DNA of 64,000 nucleotides from Pseudoduganella namucuonensis (GCF_900116645.1 NZ_FPBO01000005.1:186001-250000), one strand, 5' to 3'. Shown: positions 40,548 to 49,505, counted from the first letter of the stretch. Numbers and translations are program-made. Notes: a model not told the origin generated them from the sequence alone.

Positions 40548-42185
40548 ATGGAAGCCGGCCTCGCCGCCGCGCTGGCGCATTGGCGCGCGCGGCTCGGGCC
40601 CGAACGGGTGCGCGACGACCCGGCCACGCTGGACGCCTACGCGCGCAGCACCTCGTCCTGGAGCACGCGTCCGGCCGCCGTGCTGCGGCCGCTGACACGG
40701 GACGAGGTGGTGCACGTGGTCGGCGGCGCGGCCGCGCACGGGATGGCGCTGTACCCGATCAGCACCGGCCGCAACTGGGGCTACGGCGACGCCTGCGCGC
40801 CGCGGGACGGCCAGGTCATCGTCGACCTGGGCGGCATGAACCGCATCCTGGAGGTCGACGCCGAGCTGGCCTACGCCGTGGTCGAGCCCGGGGTCACGCA
40901 GCGCCAGCTGTCGGACTACCTGCTGGAGAGGGACTTGCCGCTGTGGATGGACTGCACCGGCGCCGGGCCGGACACCAGCCTGGTCGGCAACATCCTGGAG
41001 CGCGGCTTCGGCCACTCCCCCTACGGCAACCGCCTGCTGCACATCAGCGGCATGGAGATCGTGCTGGCCACCGGCGAGCTGCTGCAAACCGGCTTCGGCC
41101 ACTACGCGGGCGCCCAGGGCACGCGGGTGTTTCCGTACGGTCTGGGGCCGTGGCTGGACGGCCTGTTCACGCAGTCCAACTACGGCATCGTCACCAGCCT
41201 GGGCTTGTGGCTGATGCCGAAAACCGCCGTCGTCAACCACTTCCTGTGCATGGTGCCGCGGCACGAGCAGATCGCCGCCGTGGTCGACGCGCTGCGGCCG
41301 CTGCGGCTGGACGGCACCTTGCGCAGCACCGTGCATATCGGCAACGACCTGCGCGTCATCTCGGGCGGCGCCACCTATCCGCATGAACGCGCCGGCGGCG
41401 TGTCGCCGCTGCCGCCGGCGCTGCGGGAGGCGCTGCGCCGGGAGGCGGGGATCGGCGCCTGGATCGTGTCCGGCGCCCTGTACGGCAGCGGGCGGCAAGT
41501 GGCCGCCGCCAAGCACGCGCTGCGGCGGGCGCTGCGCCACACCGGCGCCGCGCCCCGCTTCCTGGACGACCGCAAGCTCGACGCCGGCGCCTTCGCCGCG
41601 CGCCTGCTGGGCGGCACGGCCGTCGGGCGGCGCATCGCGGCGCGGGTGGCGCTGGGACGCTCGCTGCTGGCGATGAACCGCGGCGTGCCGGACGGCCGTT
41701 TCCTGGCGGGCGCCTACTGGCGGCGGCGCGGCGGCGTGCCGCCGGACTTCCCGGCGCACGCCGATCCCGCGCGCGACAACTGCGGCCTGCTGTGGATCTC
41801 GCCCGTGCTGCCCCTGCGCGGCGCCGACCTGCTGCGCGTGCACGCGCTGGCCGAGCCGGTGTTCCGGCTGCACGGCTTCGACCTGTTCGCCACCTACAGC
41901 ATGATCAATGAACGCGCGCTGGGCGGCGTGCTGACGGTGGCCTACGACAAGGAGGACGAGGACGAATCGGCGCGCGCCATGATGTGCTACCGCCAGATGT
42001 TCGACGCCGTCATGGCGGCCGGCTACGTCCCCTACCGCGTCGGCCTGCAGTCGATGGCCGACCTGGACCCCGGCGGCGACAGCCACTGGCGCGTGGCGGC
42101 CCGCATCAAGGCCGCGCTCGATCCGCGCGGCGTCATCGCGCCCGGGCGCTACCAGCCGCCCAGCAGCGCCTTCACCTCGTCCTGA
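40548..42185 (+). CDS. FAD-linked oxidase, vanillyl-alcohol oxidase/4-cresol dehydrogenase family
   Basis: A 545-residue flavoenzyme. The FAD-binding PCMH domain (about 45-250) reads LYPISTGRNWGYGDACAPRDGQVIVDLGGMNRILEVD, EPGVTQRQLSDYLLERDLPLWMDCTGAGPDTSLVGNILERGFGHSPYGNR and PWLDGLFTQSNYGIVTSLGLWLMP, followed by a substrate-binding cap. Family members oxidise para-substituted phenols. The gene is two bases after the acyltransferase gene, so the pair is probably coupled and may act on one pathway. Its last 37 bases overlap the convergent TPR lipoprotein gene. No signal peptide is seen. The true start is the ATG after the acyltransferase stop; upstream in-frame sequence is not coding. Confidence 0.88.
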   Translation: MEAGLAAALAHWRARLGPERVRDDPATLDAYARSTSSWSTRPAAVLRPLTRDEVVHVVGGAAAHGMALYPISTGRNWGYGDACAPRDGQVIVDLGGMNRILEVDAELAYAVVEPGVTQRQLSDYLLERDLPLWMDCTGAGPDTSLVGNILERGFGHSPYGNRLLHISGMEIVLATGELLQTGFGHYAGAQGTRVFPYGLGPWLDGLFTQSNYGIVTSLGLWLMPKTAVVNHFLCMVPRHEQIAAVVDALRPLRLDGTLRSTVHIGNDLRVISGGATYPHERAGGVSPLPPALREALRREAGIGAWIVSGALYGSGRQVAAAKHALRRALRHTGAAPRFLDDRKLDAGAFAARLLGGTAVGRRIAARVALGRSLLAMNRGVPDGRFLAGAYWRRRGGVPPDFPAHADPARDNCGLLWISPVLPLRGADLLRVHALAEPVFRLHGFDLFATYSMINERALGGVLTVAYDKEDEDESARAMMCYRQMFDAVMAAGYVPYRVGLQSMADLDPGGDSHWRVAARIKAALDPRGVIAPGRYQPPSSAFTSS

Positions 42186-44905
42186 CGGGGAAAGTCGCGG
42201 TCGGCCAGCAGCAGTTCGAACTGGCGGCGCGCCGCCGGACGGTCGCCCGTCCTCATCAGCGCGCTGGCGTAGCGGAAGCGGATGTCGCCCACCCGCGGCG
42301 CGGCGTCGCTGGCCTTCTTCAGCATGGGCAGGGCGCGCTCCGGCTGGCCCTGTTCCAGCAAGATCCCGCCCAGCGTGTCGGCCACCGCCGGATTGGACGG
42401 CGCCAGCCGGTAGGCCCGCTCGGCGTAGGCGAGGGCGCGCTTGTCCTTGAGTTGCTGGCTGGCCCAGGCCAGGTCGTTCAGCGCCACCACGTGCTCGGGA
42501 TCGGCCTCGACGACCCGCTCGTATTGCGCGACGGCGCCCGCGTAGTCGCGCGCCTGGCTCAGCGCGCTGGCGAGGTAGAGGCGGGTGGGGGTGTCGCGCG
42601 GATGGTATTCCAGGTATTGCCGGATGCGCTGCGCGGCGTCCCCGCTCCTGCCCGTCGCGCTCAGCGCGCGGTGCACCGCGATCGCCATCGGGCCGCTCTG
42701 TTCACGGCCGTAGGCCTGCTCGAACAGCTTGAGGGCCTGCGGCGCCTGGCCGCGCGCCATCAGGATCTCGCCCTCCAGCTTGTAGCCCAGGCCCGCGTCC
42801 GGATGCCGCCGCTGCGCCGCGCGCGCCACCTCCAGCGCCTCCAGCCACGCGCGCCGCTCGGTCAGCAGCCGCACCGCCGTCTGCTGCGCCACGCCGAGGT
42901 CCGGCTCCAGTTCCAGCGCCTTGCGGACGGCGGCGAGCGCCTCGTCGCGCTGGTTCAGGCCCATCAGCGTGCCGGCCAGCCGCATCTGCGCCAGCGCCGA
43001 CTCCGGCTGCATGGCCGCCAGCGCGGCGTGGCTTTCCAGCGCCGCCTCGTGATCGCCGCTGGCGGTCTGCGACTCGGCCAGCACCGTCAGCGCCTCGGCG
43101 CTGGCGGGATGGGCCGAATGCAGCTTCTGGGCCAACGTCAACGCCTTTTGCCGCTCGCCCGCGCGCAGGTAATAGTTGGCCAGCAGCAGCGACGGGGCCA
43201 GCGCGTCCGGCTGCTGCCTGCTGGCGCGCTCCAGCCAGGCCATGGCCTCCGCCGGCCGGCCCTGGGCGGTGGCCAGCCTGGCCAGCTCGGTCATCAGCAC
43301 GCCGTTGCGCGGGTCCCTGGCCAGCGCGGCCTCGTAGCGCTGGCGCGCGCGCTCGGGCTGGCGGGCCAGCGTGTCCAGCTGCGCCAGGTTTTGCAGCGCC
43401 GGCAGATAGCCCGCCTCCAGCGCCAGCGCCGCCTCGAACGCCTTGCGCGCGCCCTCGGTGTCGCGCTGCGCCAGCAGCACGCCGCCCTTCAGGTTTTGCA
43501 CGGCGGGGTTGTTGCCCCGCGCCTCCAGCGTGCGCACGGCCGCCAGCGCCTTGGCGTGGTCGCCGTTGCGCAGGTGGGTGAGCACCAGCAGGGGGCCGGC
43601 GCGCGGGGTGGCCGCGTCCATGCCGAGCGCGCGCTCAAGTTCGGCGATGGCGCGCGGGCCGTCGCCCTTGCCGAGATGGCTGGCGCCCAGCGCGGCCCGC
43701 AAGGCGGGCTTGGCCGGCGCCAGTTCCGTGGCGCGCTGCAGCAGCTCGGCGGCGCGGGTGAACTGCCGCGCCCGCATGTGCGCGTCGCCGGCGGCGGCCA
43801 GCAATTCCACGTCGTCGGGATGCTTTTCCAGCAGCGGCGCCAGCAGCCGGATCGCCTCGTCCGCCTTGCCGGCCCGCAGCGCCAGCCCGGCCATCAGCTT
43901 GCCGGCGTACAGGTGGCCGGGCTCGGCCTGGAGGAAGCGGCCCAGATACTGCTCGGCCTGCGCGCCATTGTTCAACTCGTACTGCACGGCGCCGGCCAGC
44001 AGCAGACTGGGCAGATGGTCGGGGGCCGCCCGCAGCACCAGTTGCAGGTGCTCGAGCGCGCCATGCAGGTTCTTCTCGCGGAAATTGAGCAGCGCCTGCG
44101 TGTAAATCACCTGCAGGCCGCCGGGGGCGATCTTGCGCGCGGCGGCCAGCATGGCCTTGGCCTCGGCGTGCCTGCCGGCCTCGATCTGGATGCCGGCGGC
44201 GTCCACGCGGGCTTGCAGGTTGCCGGGCAGGTTTTTGATGATCTCCAGGTGGCGCGCCAGCGCTTGGTCCAGCTTGCCATCCATGCGCAGCAAATCGCCC
44301 TTCATGCGCAGGGCGTCCGGATCGACCGGCCGGGCGGCCAGCGCGGCGTCCACGTGGGCGTGGGCCTGCGCCGCGTCCTGGACCTGCAGCGCCAGCCTGG
44401 CCTTGCCCAGCAGGGCGGCGACGTGGCCGGGCTGCCGGCTCAGCGCCTGCTCGAACAGGGCGGCCGCCTCGTTGCGCCGATGCAGCCCCAGCAGCGCGTA
44501 GCCGCGCAAGGCCAGCAGTTCCGGCGCGCCGCCCTCGGCGGGCATCAACGCCAGCGTCTCCTCGTATTGTTGTTGCAGCAGCATGGTCCGGGCCAGCCGG
44601 GGCAGCGCCTCGGCCGCCGGCGCGCCGAGCTCGCGCGCGCGGCGGAATTCCTTGTCGGCGGACAACACGTCGCCGCTGTCCAGATACACGTCGCCCAGCA
44701 GCATGCGCGCCGCGCCATGGCCGGGCGCGTGTTGCAGGGCGTTCTTCAGTTCGATGACGGCGGCCTTGCTCTCGCCCTTGCGCTGGTATTCCCTGGCGCC
44801 GGCGACCAGGTGGTCGGGATCGGCGCCGTGTTTGCAGGCGGGCAGGGTGGAGGCGATCAGCGCGGCGGCCAGCGCGGCGCGCAGGGACGGGGGCAGGGGG
44901 GGCAT
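42149..44905 (-). CDS. prsT: PEP-CTERM system TPR-repeat lipoprotein PrsT type
   Basis: A 918-residue lipoprotein: signal peptide with lipobox LPAC (Cys24), then about 20 TPR units spanning the mature protein (for example GHGAARMLLGDVYLDSGDVLSADKEFRRA and VVALNDLAWASQQLKDKRALAYAERAYRLAPSNPAVADTLGG). It fits the giant TPR lipoprotein found with exosortase/PEP-CTERM polysaccharide loci and is likely a periplasmic scaffold for polymer export. A GAGGAGAG site precedes the ATG. It overlaps the convergent flavoprotein gene by 37 bases. Confidence 0.9.
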   Translation of the reverse strand: MPPLPPSLRAALAAALIASTLPACKHGADPDHLVAGAREYQRKGESKAAVIELKNALQHAPGHGAARMLLGDVYLDSGDVLSADKEFRRARELGAPAAEALPRLARTMLLQQQYEETLALMPAEGGAPELLALRGYALLGLHRRNEAAALFEQALSRQPGHVAALLGKARLALQVQDAAQAHAHVDAALAARPVDPDALRMKGDLLRMDGKLDQALARHLEIIKNLPGNLQARVDAAGIQIEAGRHAEAKAMLAAARKIAPGGLQVIYTQALLNFREKNLHGALEHLQLVLRAAPDHLPSLLLAGAVQYELNNGAQAEQYLGRFLQAEPGHLYAGKLMAGLALRAGKADEAIRLLAPLLEKHPDDVELLAAAGDAHMRARQFTRAAELLQRATELAPAKPALRAALGASHLGKGDGPRAIAELERALGMDAATPRAGPLLVLTHLRNGDHAKALAAVRTLEARGNNPAVQNLKGGVLLAQRDTEGARKAFEAALALEAGYLPALQNLAQLDTLARQPERARQRYEAALARDPRNGVLMTELARLATAQGRPAEAMAWLERASRQQPDALAPSLLLANYYLRAGERQKALTLAQKLHSAHPASAEALTVLAESQTASGDHEAALESHAALAAMQPESALAQMRLAGTLMGLNQRDEALAAVRKALELEPDLGVAQQTAVRLLTERRAWLEALEVARAAQRRHPDAGLGYKLEGEILMARGQAPQALKLFEQAYGREQSGPMAIAVHRALSATGRSGDAAQRIRQYLEYHPRDTPTRLYLASALSQARDYAGAVAQYERVVEADPEHVVALNDLAWASQQLKDKRALAYAERAYRLAPSNPAVADTLGGILLEQGQPERALPMLKKASDAAPRVGDIRFRYASALMRTGDRPAARRQFELLLADRDFPRQDEVKALLGGW

Positions 44906-44972
44906 GGGGCTCTCCTCGACAGAAGTAGACCCCCAGCGTAGGTGTAGGCCGGGCCGCCGCTGTTGATCGCCC

Positions 44973-45653
44973 TCAACTGTGAAGGCTAAGCAGCGACGGG
45001 TTGTGGAAACCGTTGTTTTGCGCGCGGCCCAGGTGGGAGCCGGCGCGCTGCACGGCGCTGATCAGGCCGCGCTGGGTGGCCACCACCACCGCGTGGGTGC
45101 GGGCCGTGGCGTCGAGCTTGCTCATCAGGCCCTTCACATGGGTCTTGACCGTGCCCACGCCGATGCCCAGCTCGCGGGCGATGGATTTGTTGCAGCAGCC
45201 CTGGGCCAGCAGGCGCAGCACGTCCGTCTCGCGGCCGGTCAGCGTTTCGCGGCTCAGGCTGTCGGCCACGCAACGGGTGACGGCCTCGCTCAGGTAGCGC
45301 AGGCCCTGGCCCAGCTGGCGCACCGCCTTGACCAGCTCCTCGGCGCTGCAGCCTTGCAGCAGGTAGCCGTGCACGCCGCTGTCCATCGCCATGCGCACCT
45401 CCCATTCCTTGTCGAACTGGGTCACGATCAGCACGCGCGGGGCGTGGCTGTAGCGGTCCTGCGGCATCTGGCGGCTGGCGGCGATGGCGCCCTGGTAATC
45501 GGCCACGATCACATGGGCCATGCTCAGCGCGTGCGGGCAAACGGCGTGGGTGGAGACGGCGAACTCCGCGTGTTCGCCCAGGATGGCGCGCAAGCCGGCC
45601 GTCATGACCGCGTCTTCATGCATGATGTGGACATAAGTGGGGGATGGCTGCAT
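44973..45653 (-). CDS. LuxR/NarL-family response regulator
   Basis: A 226-residue regulator with an N-terminal receiver (about 5-120) and a LuxR-type helix-turn-helix (LTGRETDVLRLLAQGCCNKSIARELGIGVGTVKTHVKGLMSKL). Asp52 in VIVADYQGA is the probable phosphorylation site, but the conserved receiver Lys is replaced by Gln (GYLLQGCS), so phosphorylation control may be altered. The ATG is chosen for its AGGAG site; a longer frame adds 27 Ala/Arg-rich residues without homology. No kinase gene is adjacent. It lies 67 bases upstream of the TPR lipoprotein gene in the same direction. Confidence 0.88.
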   Translation of the reverse strand: MQPSPTYVHIMHEDAVMTAGLRAILGEHAEFAVSTHAVCPHALSMAHVIVADYQGAIAASRQMPQDRYSHAPRVLIVTQFDKEWEVRMAMDSGVHGYLLQGCSAEELVKAVRQLGQGLRYLSEAVTRCVADSLSRETLTGRETDVLRLLAQGCCNKSIARELGIGVGTVKTHVKGLMSKLDATARTHAVVVATQRGLISAVQRAGSHLGRAQNNGFHNPSLLSLHS

Positions 45654-45745
45654 GGTCTTTCTCCTACGTGGCGCAGCAGCGGGAGCTGTTGCTTCTGTTG
45701 CATTTATGATCGCCGGGCAACGTAGGCAGGGCAAGTTAAGTGATG

Positions 45746-46462
45746 TTAAACGCGGTTAACGGGGACGGTTCGGGGACGGTCGCCGGGCGCCTGCGCGGCC
45801 ATCAGCCAGGCCAGCAGCGCCATCGGCGGCAGCAGGCCGTAAAACCCGGCGTAAATATATGCAAACGCGCCGCCGATCGCGCCCAGGCCGAAGGCGGCCA
45901 CCGGCCACATGAATTTGACGCAGCGCTGGCGCACGGTGCCGTCGGCCGCGCCGCGCCCCACGTCCACCAGGTCGAGCACGAGCTGGGTGACGTTGCCGGT
46001 CATGACGGTGGTGGGGGTCAGGTTCTGCAGTAGCAGGCGGGCGTAGGCGTTCTGCACGCCCATGGCGGCGGCGCCCGCCGCGCCGGCCAGCAGGGCCAGC
46101 GGCGCGTCCGGCGCGCGCAGCGGGTCCGCCAGCAGGCCCAGCGCCATGAACGCGCCCAGCAGCAGCAACTGCAGGCCCAGCACGGAGCGCAGCGGCGCGT
46201 GGCCGCCGCGTTCCAGGCGCAGGATGTAGAGCCGGGTGCAGGCCACGGCGACGACGAAGGCGGCGAACGCCAGCAGCTTGATCAACACGCCGCCGCGGCC
46301 GGAGCCGGCCAGCTCGGCGCCGATCAGCACGAAGTTGCCCGTCACGTGGGCGGTGAACAGGCCGAACAGGGCGACAAAGCCCAGGGTGTCGACGTAGCCG
46401 GCGATGAAGCCCAGTGTGGTCGCCTGCCGCGCCGCCGTGTTTTCCGCTGTGCCGTCCGTCAT
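45746..46462 (-). CDS. DUF1275/YoaK family membrane protein
   Basis: A 238-residue polytopic protein with about six hydrophobic segments. Family marks are TLGFIAGYVDTLGFVALFGLFTAHVTGNFVLIG and GVQNAYARLLLQNLTPTTVMTGNVTQLVLDL. Members are predicted inner-membrane proteins of unknown, possibly transport-related, function. It stands alone between the LuxR-type and LysR-type regulator genes, all facing left. Confidence 0.88.
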   Translation of the reverse strand: MTDGTAENTAARQATTLGFIAGYVDTLGFVALFGLFTAHVTGNFVLIGAELAGSGRGGVLIKLLAFAAFVVAVACTRLYILRLERGGHAPLRSVLGLQLLLLGAFMALGLLADPLRAPDAPLALLAGAAGAAAMGVQNAYARLLLQNLTPTTVMTGNVTQLVLDLVDVGRGAADGTVRQRCVKFMWPVAAFGLGAIGGAFAYIYAGFYGLLPPMALLAWLMAAQAPGDRPRTVPVNRV

Positions 46463-46525
46463 GTATGCCGCCTCCTCGATTGAAAGCAGCCACTCTAACG
46501 CGGGCCGGACCGGACCGATTCTCCC

Positions 46526-47440
46526 TTAAGCCCTAGCGGCGAGATCCCATGAGGGGGTGTCCTGGAAGGACTCGGCCAGGAAATCGATCATCACCCGCAC
46601 CTTGGCGCTCAGGTGGCGGCGGCTGGGGTAGACCGCCTGGATGTCGATGTCGGGCAGCCGGTGGTCGGGCAGCACCCGCAGCAGCCGCCCCTCGCGCAGG
46701 TCCGCGCCGACCAGGAAGGTCGGCTGCAGGATCACGCCCTGGCCGCCCAGCGCCACGGCGCGCGCGGTGTCGCCGTTGTTGGTGCGCAGGATGAAGGGCA
46801 CGCGGACGGTGTGCTCCTTGCCCGCCGGATCGAACACCACCCAGTCGTCGCTGGCCATGTAGCTGTAGCCTATGCAGTCGTGCCCCAGCAGGTCGGACGG
46901 CGTCCGCGGCGTGCCGCGCCGCGCCAGGTAGTCCGGCGACGCGCACAGCACGTGGCGCGAGCTGGCCAGTTTGCGCGCCACGTGGGCGGTGGAGCCGGCG
47001 CGCGAAATGCGCACCGCCATGTCGTAGCCCTCCTCGACGATGTCGACCACGCGGTCGATCAGCGCGATCTCCAGTTGCACATCGGGATAGCGCTCCATGA
47101 AGCGGGGCCACAGCGGCGCCAGGTGCTGCACGCCGAAACTGAGCGGCGCGTTGATGCGCAGCAGGCCGCGCGGCTGCATGGCGGCCGACGAGACGATGGC
47201 CTCGGCCTCGGCCACCTCGTCCAGGATGGACTTGGCGCGCTCGAACAGCGCCTCGCCGCTGGAGGTGAGCGACATGCGGCGCGAACTGCGGTTCAGCAAG
47301 CGGGTGTGGAGATGGCTTTCGAGATCGCTGATGTAGCGGGTGACATTGGCGGGGGAGGTGTCCAGCGCCTCGGCGGCGCGGGCGAAGCCCTCCTTGCGGA
47401 CCACTTCGACAAAGACTTCCAGCGCGCGCAGGCGGTCCAT
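46526..47440 (-). CDS. LysR family transcriptional regulator
   Basis: A 304-residue regulator with the N-terminal winged helix (MDRLRALEVFVEVVRKEGFARAAEALDTSPANVTRYISDLE) and a periplasmic-binding-like effector domain (about 90-295) with RISRAGSTAHVARKLASSRHVLCASPDYL. It is most like the CrgA/AaeR subgroup, which often control membrane or detoxification genes. No divergently oriented target gene is seen; the adjacent YoaK-like gene lies downstream in the same direction and might be its target. Confidence 0.9.
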   Translation of the reverse strand: MDRLRALEVFVEVVRKEGFARAAEALDTSPANVTRYISDLESHLHTRLLNRSSRRMSLTSSGEALFERAKSILDEVAEAEAIVSSAAMQPRGLLRINAPLSFGVQHLAPLWPRFMERYPDVQLEIALIDRVVDIVEEGYDMAVRISRAGSTAHVARKLASSRHVLCASPDYLARRGTPRTPSDLLGHDCIGYSYMASDDWVVFDPAGKEHTVRVPFILRTNNGDTARAVALGGQGVILQPTFLVGADLREGRLLRVLPDHRLPDIDIQAVYPSRRHLSAKVRVMIDFLAESFQDTPSWDLAARA

Positions 47441-47455
47441 CGGACTGGCCGCCGC

Positions 47456-47863
47456 CTAGTAGCGGTTCCAGCTGTTGGCGGCGGTGTGGGTGGCGGCGGC
47501 TTCCTTCAGGTTGCCCAGCTCTGCTTCGCGGATTTCACGGTGGAGTTCGGACAGGCGGTCGGTGGCCAGCGCGTCGCCGGCGCGGGCGGCCTGTTCCAGC
47601 AATTTCATGGCCTCGACGCGGCGGCCGCTGTCGGCCTGGTATCGCAGCGCCAGCTCGCGGCGGGCCACGGCGGAGCCCTGTTCGGCCCACTCGCGCAGTC
47701 GCCGCTCTGCAGCAAAATCCCCGGACCTATTCATTTTCAGTGCCGTCGCCTCGATCACCGGCGCCGGAGGAACCATGTCCTCTTTCGCCTGCGCTCCGAT
47801 CAGTACGCCCACGGCGACCAGCACCGTTGCTACCAAAACGCCGGATTTGTTGAATAATTCCAT
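47456..47863 (-). CDS. Small exported or anchored Sel1/TPR-like protein
   Basis: A 135-residue protein with a hydrophobic N-terminus (SGVLVATVLVAVGVLIGAQA, possible signal peptide or anchor) and one or two Sel1/TPR-like helical hairpins (LREWAEQGSAVARRELALRYQADSGRRVEAMKLLEQAARAGDALATDRLSEL). I do not recognise a specific family. It lies upstream of the LysR gene with a 15-base gap and may share its transcript. Confidence 0.65.
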   Translation of the reverse strand: MELFNKSGVLVATVLVAVGVLIGAQAKEDMVPPAPVIEATALKMNRSGDFAAERRLREWAEQGSAVARRELALRYQADSGRRVEAMKLLEQAARAGDALATDRLSELHREIREAELGNLKEAAATHTAANSWNRY

Positions 47864-47965
47864 CTTGGAGTTTGCCTTTATTCGAAAATAGCAGTCGCCA
47901 CGCGAGATGCTATCCTACCACTTATTTCTTAAAAACAACAGAACTTTTATTTTTTTACTATTTGG

Positions 47966-48012
47966 TGCACTGCACAGCGCGCGCCTCGCTGGAGGGCGTT
48001 TTGTGCAGTGCA
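47966..48012. repeat. 10-bp inverted repeat TGCACTGCAC/GTGCAGTGCA
   Basis: TGCACTGCAC (47966-47975) and GTGCAGTGCA (48003-48012) are perfect complements with a 27-base, GC-rich spacer, just after a T-rich stretch (47945-47956). It may be an operator pair or a stem-loop; it is too far from a stop codon to be an obvious terminator. Confidence 0.5.
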
Positions 48013-48086
48013 AGGGATATTAGCATGCTCATTTTGCCGGAAAGGCAGCGTTGCCAGCGGAGCAGGGTAACAATTGTAACCATTCG

Positions 48087-48135
48087 TTAGAAACCAGCCC
48101 GCACAGCAGGAATGCGGACCGCGCGGTGTTTCTAA
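48087..48135 (-). terminator. Possible terminator hairpin of the binding lipoprotein gene
   Basis: TTAGAAAC (48087-48094) and GTTTCTAA (48128-48135) are perfect complements, enclosing GC-rich sequence that can fold further. It starts 60 bases beyond the stop of the binding lipoprotein gene. No long T run follows. Confidence 0.35.
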
Positions 48136-48194
48136 TTATGAATGATGATGAGATAAATTCAAGTTTAATTTACAAATAATGAATTTAGGAAACT

Positions 48195-49505
48195 CTACGG
48201 TGCGGAGCGTGGAATGTCGATGACGATCTGCCGCGACCCGTCCCAGCGCCGCGCCTGGGCGTCCAGCCGGAACACCGTGAAGGGGATGGCGCCGGCGATG
48301 TCGCCGCGCGCGTCCCAGGCGATGTCGGCGTAGGCGCCGCCGTAGTCGACGTCCGCGCCTTGCCGCACCAGCGCCAGCGCCGCCCCGATGGCCTCGGGAC
48401 GGACCGCCGCGCCCGGCGCGTTCATCACCGGCCGCAGGCTGTCCCGTATCATGGCCGGCGTGGGCGACGCGGTGCCGTTGACCCGGCCGGCGCGCTCGAT
48501 GGCCAGCGCCATGGCCATCACGATGTCGTAGGTGGGCGCGGTGAAGTCCTGCGGCTCGCTGGCGTACTGCGCCACGTAGCTGTCGCGGAAATAGCGGTAC
48601 GAGGCGCTGTCGTACAGGCCGAAGGTGGCGGCCGCCCCGCTGGCGCCGCCCTTGATCTGGCCCGGATCGGCGAGGTTGTCGGCGAAGGTCTGGTTGCCCG
48701 CCGCCGTGCCCGGCAGCAGCCACAGGCCCGCGTACTGGCTGGACAGCGACTCGTTCAGCACATTGGCCGAGATGTCGGCCGCCAGGATGCCGTTCAGGAT
48801 CACGTCCGGATTGGCGTCGAACACCTGCTTCAGGTAGGGCGCGAAGCCGCTCTTGAGCCCGAACGGAATGGCCACCGTGCGCACCACCTGGCCGCCGATG
48901 GCCTGGAAGGCCGGCGAAAACAGGCTGTCCAGGCCGGCGCCGAACGCGTCCCCCTCGTTGACCAGCACCACCGCGCGCCGCTTGCCGGCGTCGAACGCGA
49001 CCCTCGCCAGCACCGGCGTGGCGTCCACGTCGGAGACGCCGACGCGGAACACCAGGTCGCCGTCGGCCAGTGTGGTCAGCGCGGGCGAGGAACCGGACTC
49101 CGTCAGGATGGGCACGCCCCTGGCCTGCGCCAGCGGCAGCAGGTTCAGCACGCGGGTCGAGGTCGACACGTTCAGGATGGAGACGCCGCCGTCCAGCAGT
49201 TGCCGGCCCATTTCCTGCGCCTCGGCGTTGTCCCGCGCCACCAGCGCGATGGCGTTGACACGCTTGCCCAGCACGCCGCCGGCGTCGTTGACCTGGCGCG
49301 CCGCCAGCAGGAAGGCGTCGCGGGTCGAGGTGCGCCAGCCGACCGAGCCGATATTGATGGCGGCGGGGTCGAACATGGCCTGGATCGGGTTGGCCGGCAG
49401 GGGCGTCGATGCGTCCCGTCCACCGCCGCCGCAGGCGCCCAGCCCGAGCGCCAGCGCCGGCGCGGCCAGCGCGGCCAGTGTCCTTCGCCTAGAACCGGTA
49501 TTCAT
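48195..49505 (-). CDS. ABC transporter-type substrate-binding lipoprotein (Peripla_BP_6)
   Basis: A 436-residue lipoprotein with the lipobox LGLGAC followed by GGGG, and a Leu/Ile/Val-binding-protein fold (INIGSVGWRTSTRDAFLLAARQVNDAGGVLGKRVNAIALVARDNAEAQEMGRQLLDGGVSILNV...TESGSSPAL; YDIVMAMALAIERAG). It is unlike the liv binding protein elsewhere in the window and lacks a permease. Its start lies inside the last codons of the TonB-dependent receptor gene (17-base overlap), so ligand capture and outer-membrane uptake are probably linked. It may deliver a ligand signal rather than feed a transporter. Confidence 0.87.
   Translation of the reverse strand: MNTGSRRRTLAALAAPALALGLGACGGGGRDASTPLPANPIQAMFDPAAINIGSVGWRTSTRDAFLLAARQVNDAGGVLGKRVNAIALVARDNAEAQEMGRQLLDGGVSILNVSTSTRVLNLLPLAQARGVPILTESGSSPALTTLADGDLVFRVGVSDVDATPVLARVAFDAGKRRAVVLVNEGDAFGAGLDSLFSPAFQAIGGQVVRTVAIPFGLKSGFAPYLKQVFDANPDVILNGILAADISANVLNESLSSQYAGLWLLPGTAAGNQTFADNLADPGQIKGGASGAAATFGLYDSASYRYFRDSYVAQYASEPQDFTAPTYDIVMAMALAIERAGRVNGTASPTPAMIRDSLRPVMNAPGAAVRPEAIGAALALVRQGADVDYGGAYADIAWDARGDIAGAIPFTVFRLDAQARRWDGSRQIVIDIPRSAP

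Larger units (their letters stand above)
47864..48194. other. AT-rich gene-free region with two inverted repeats
   Basis: These 331 bases are clearly richer in A and T than the surrounding DNA and hold no convincing coding frame. Two hairpin-capable repeats are given separately. The region lies between the stop of the binding lipoprotein gene and the start of the small Sel1-like gene, both leftward, so it must hold a terminator and a promoter. Confidence 0.5.
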
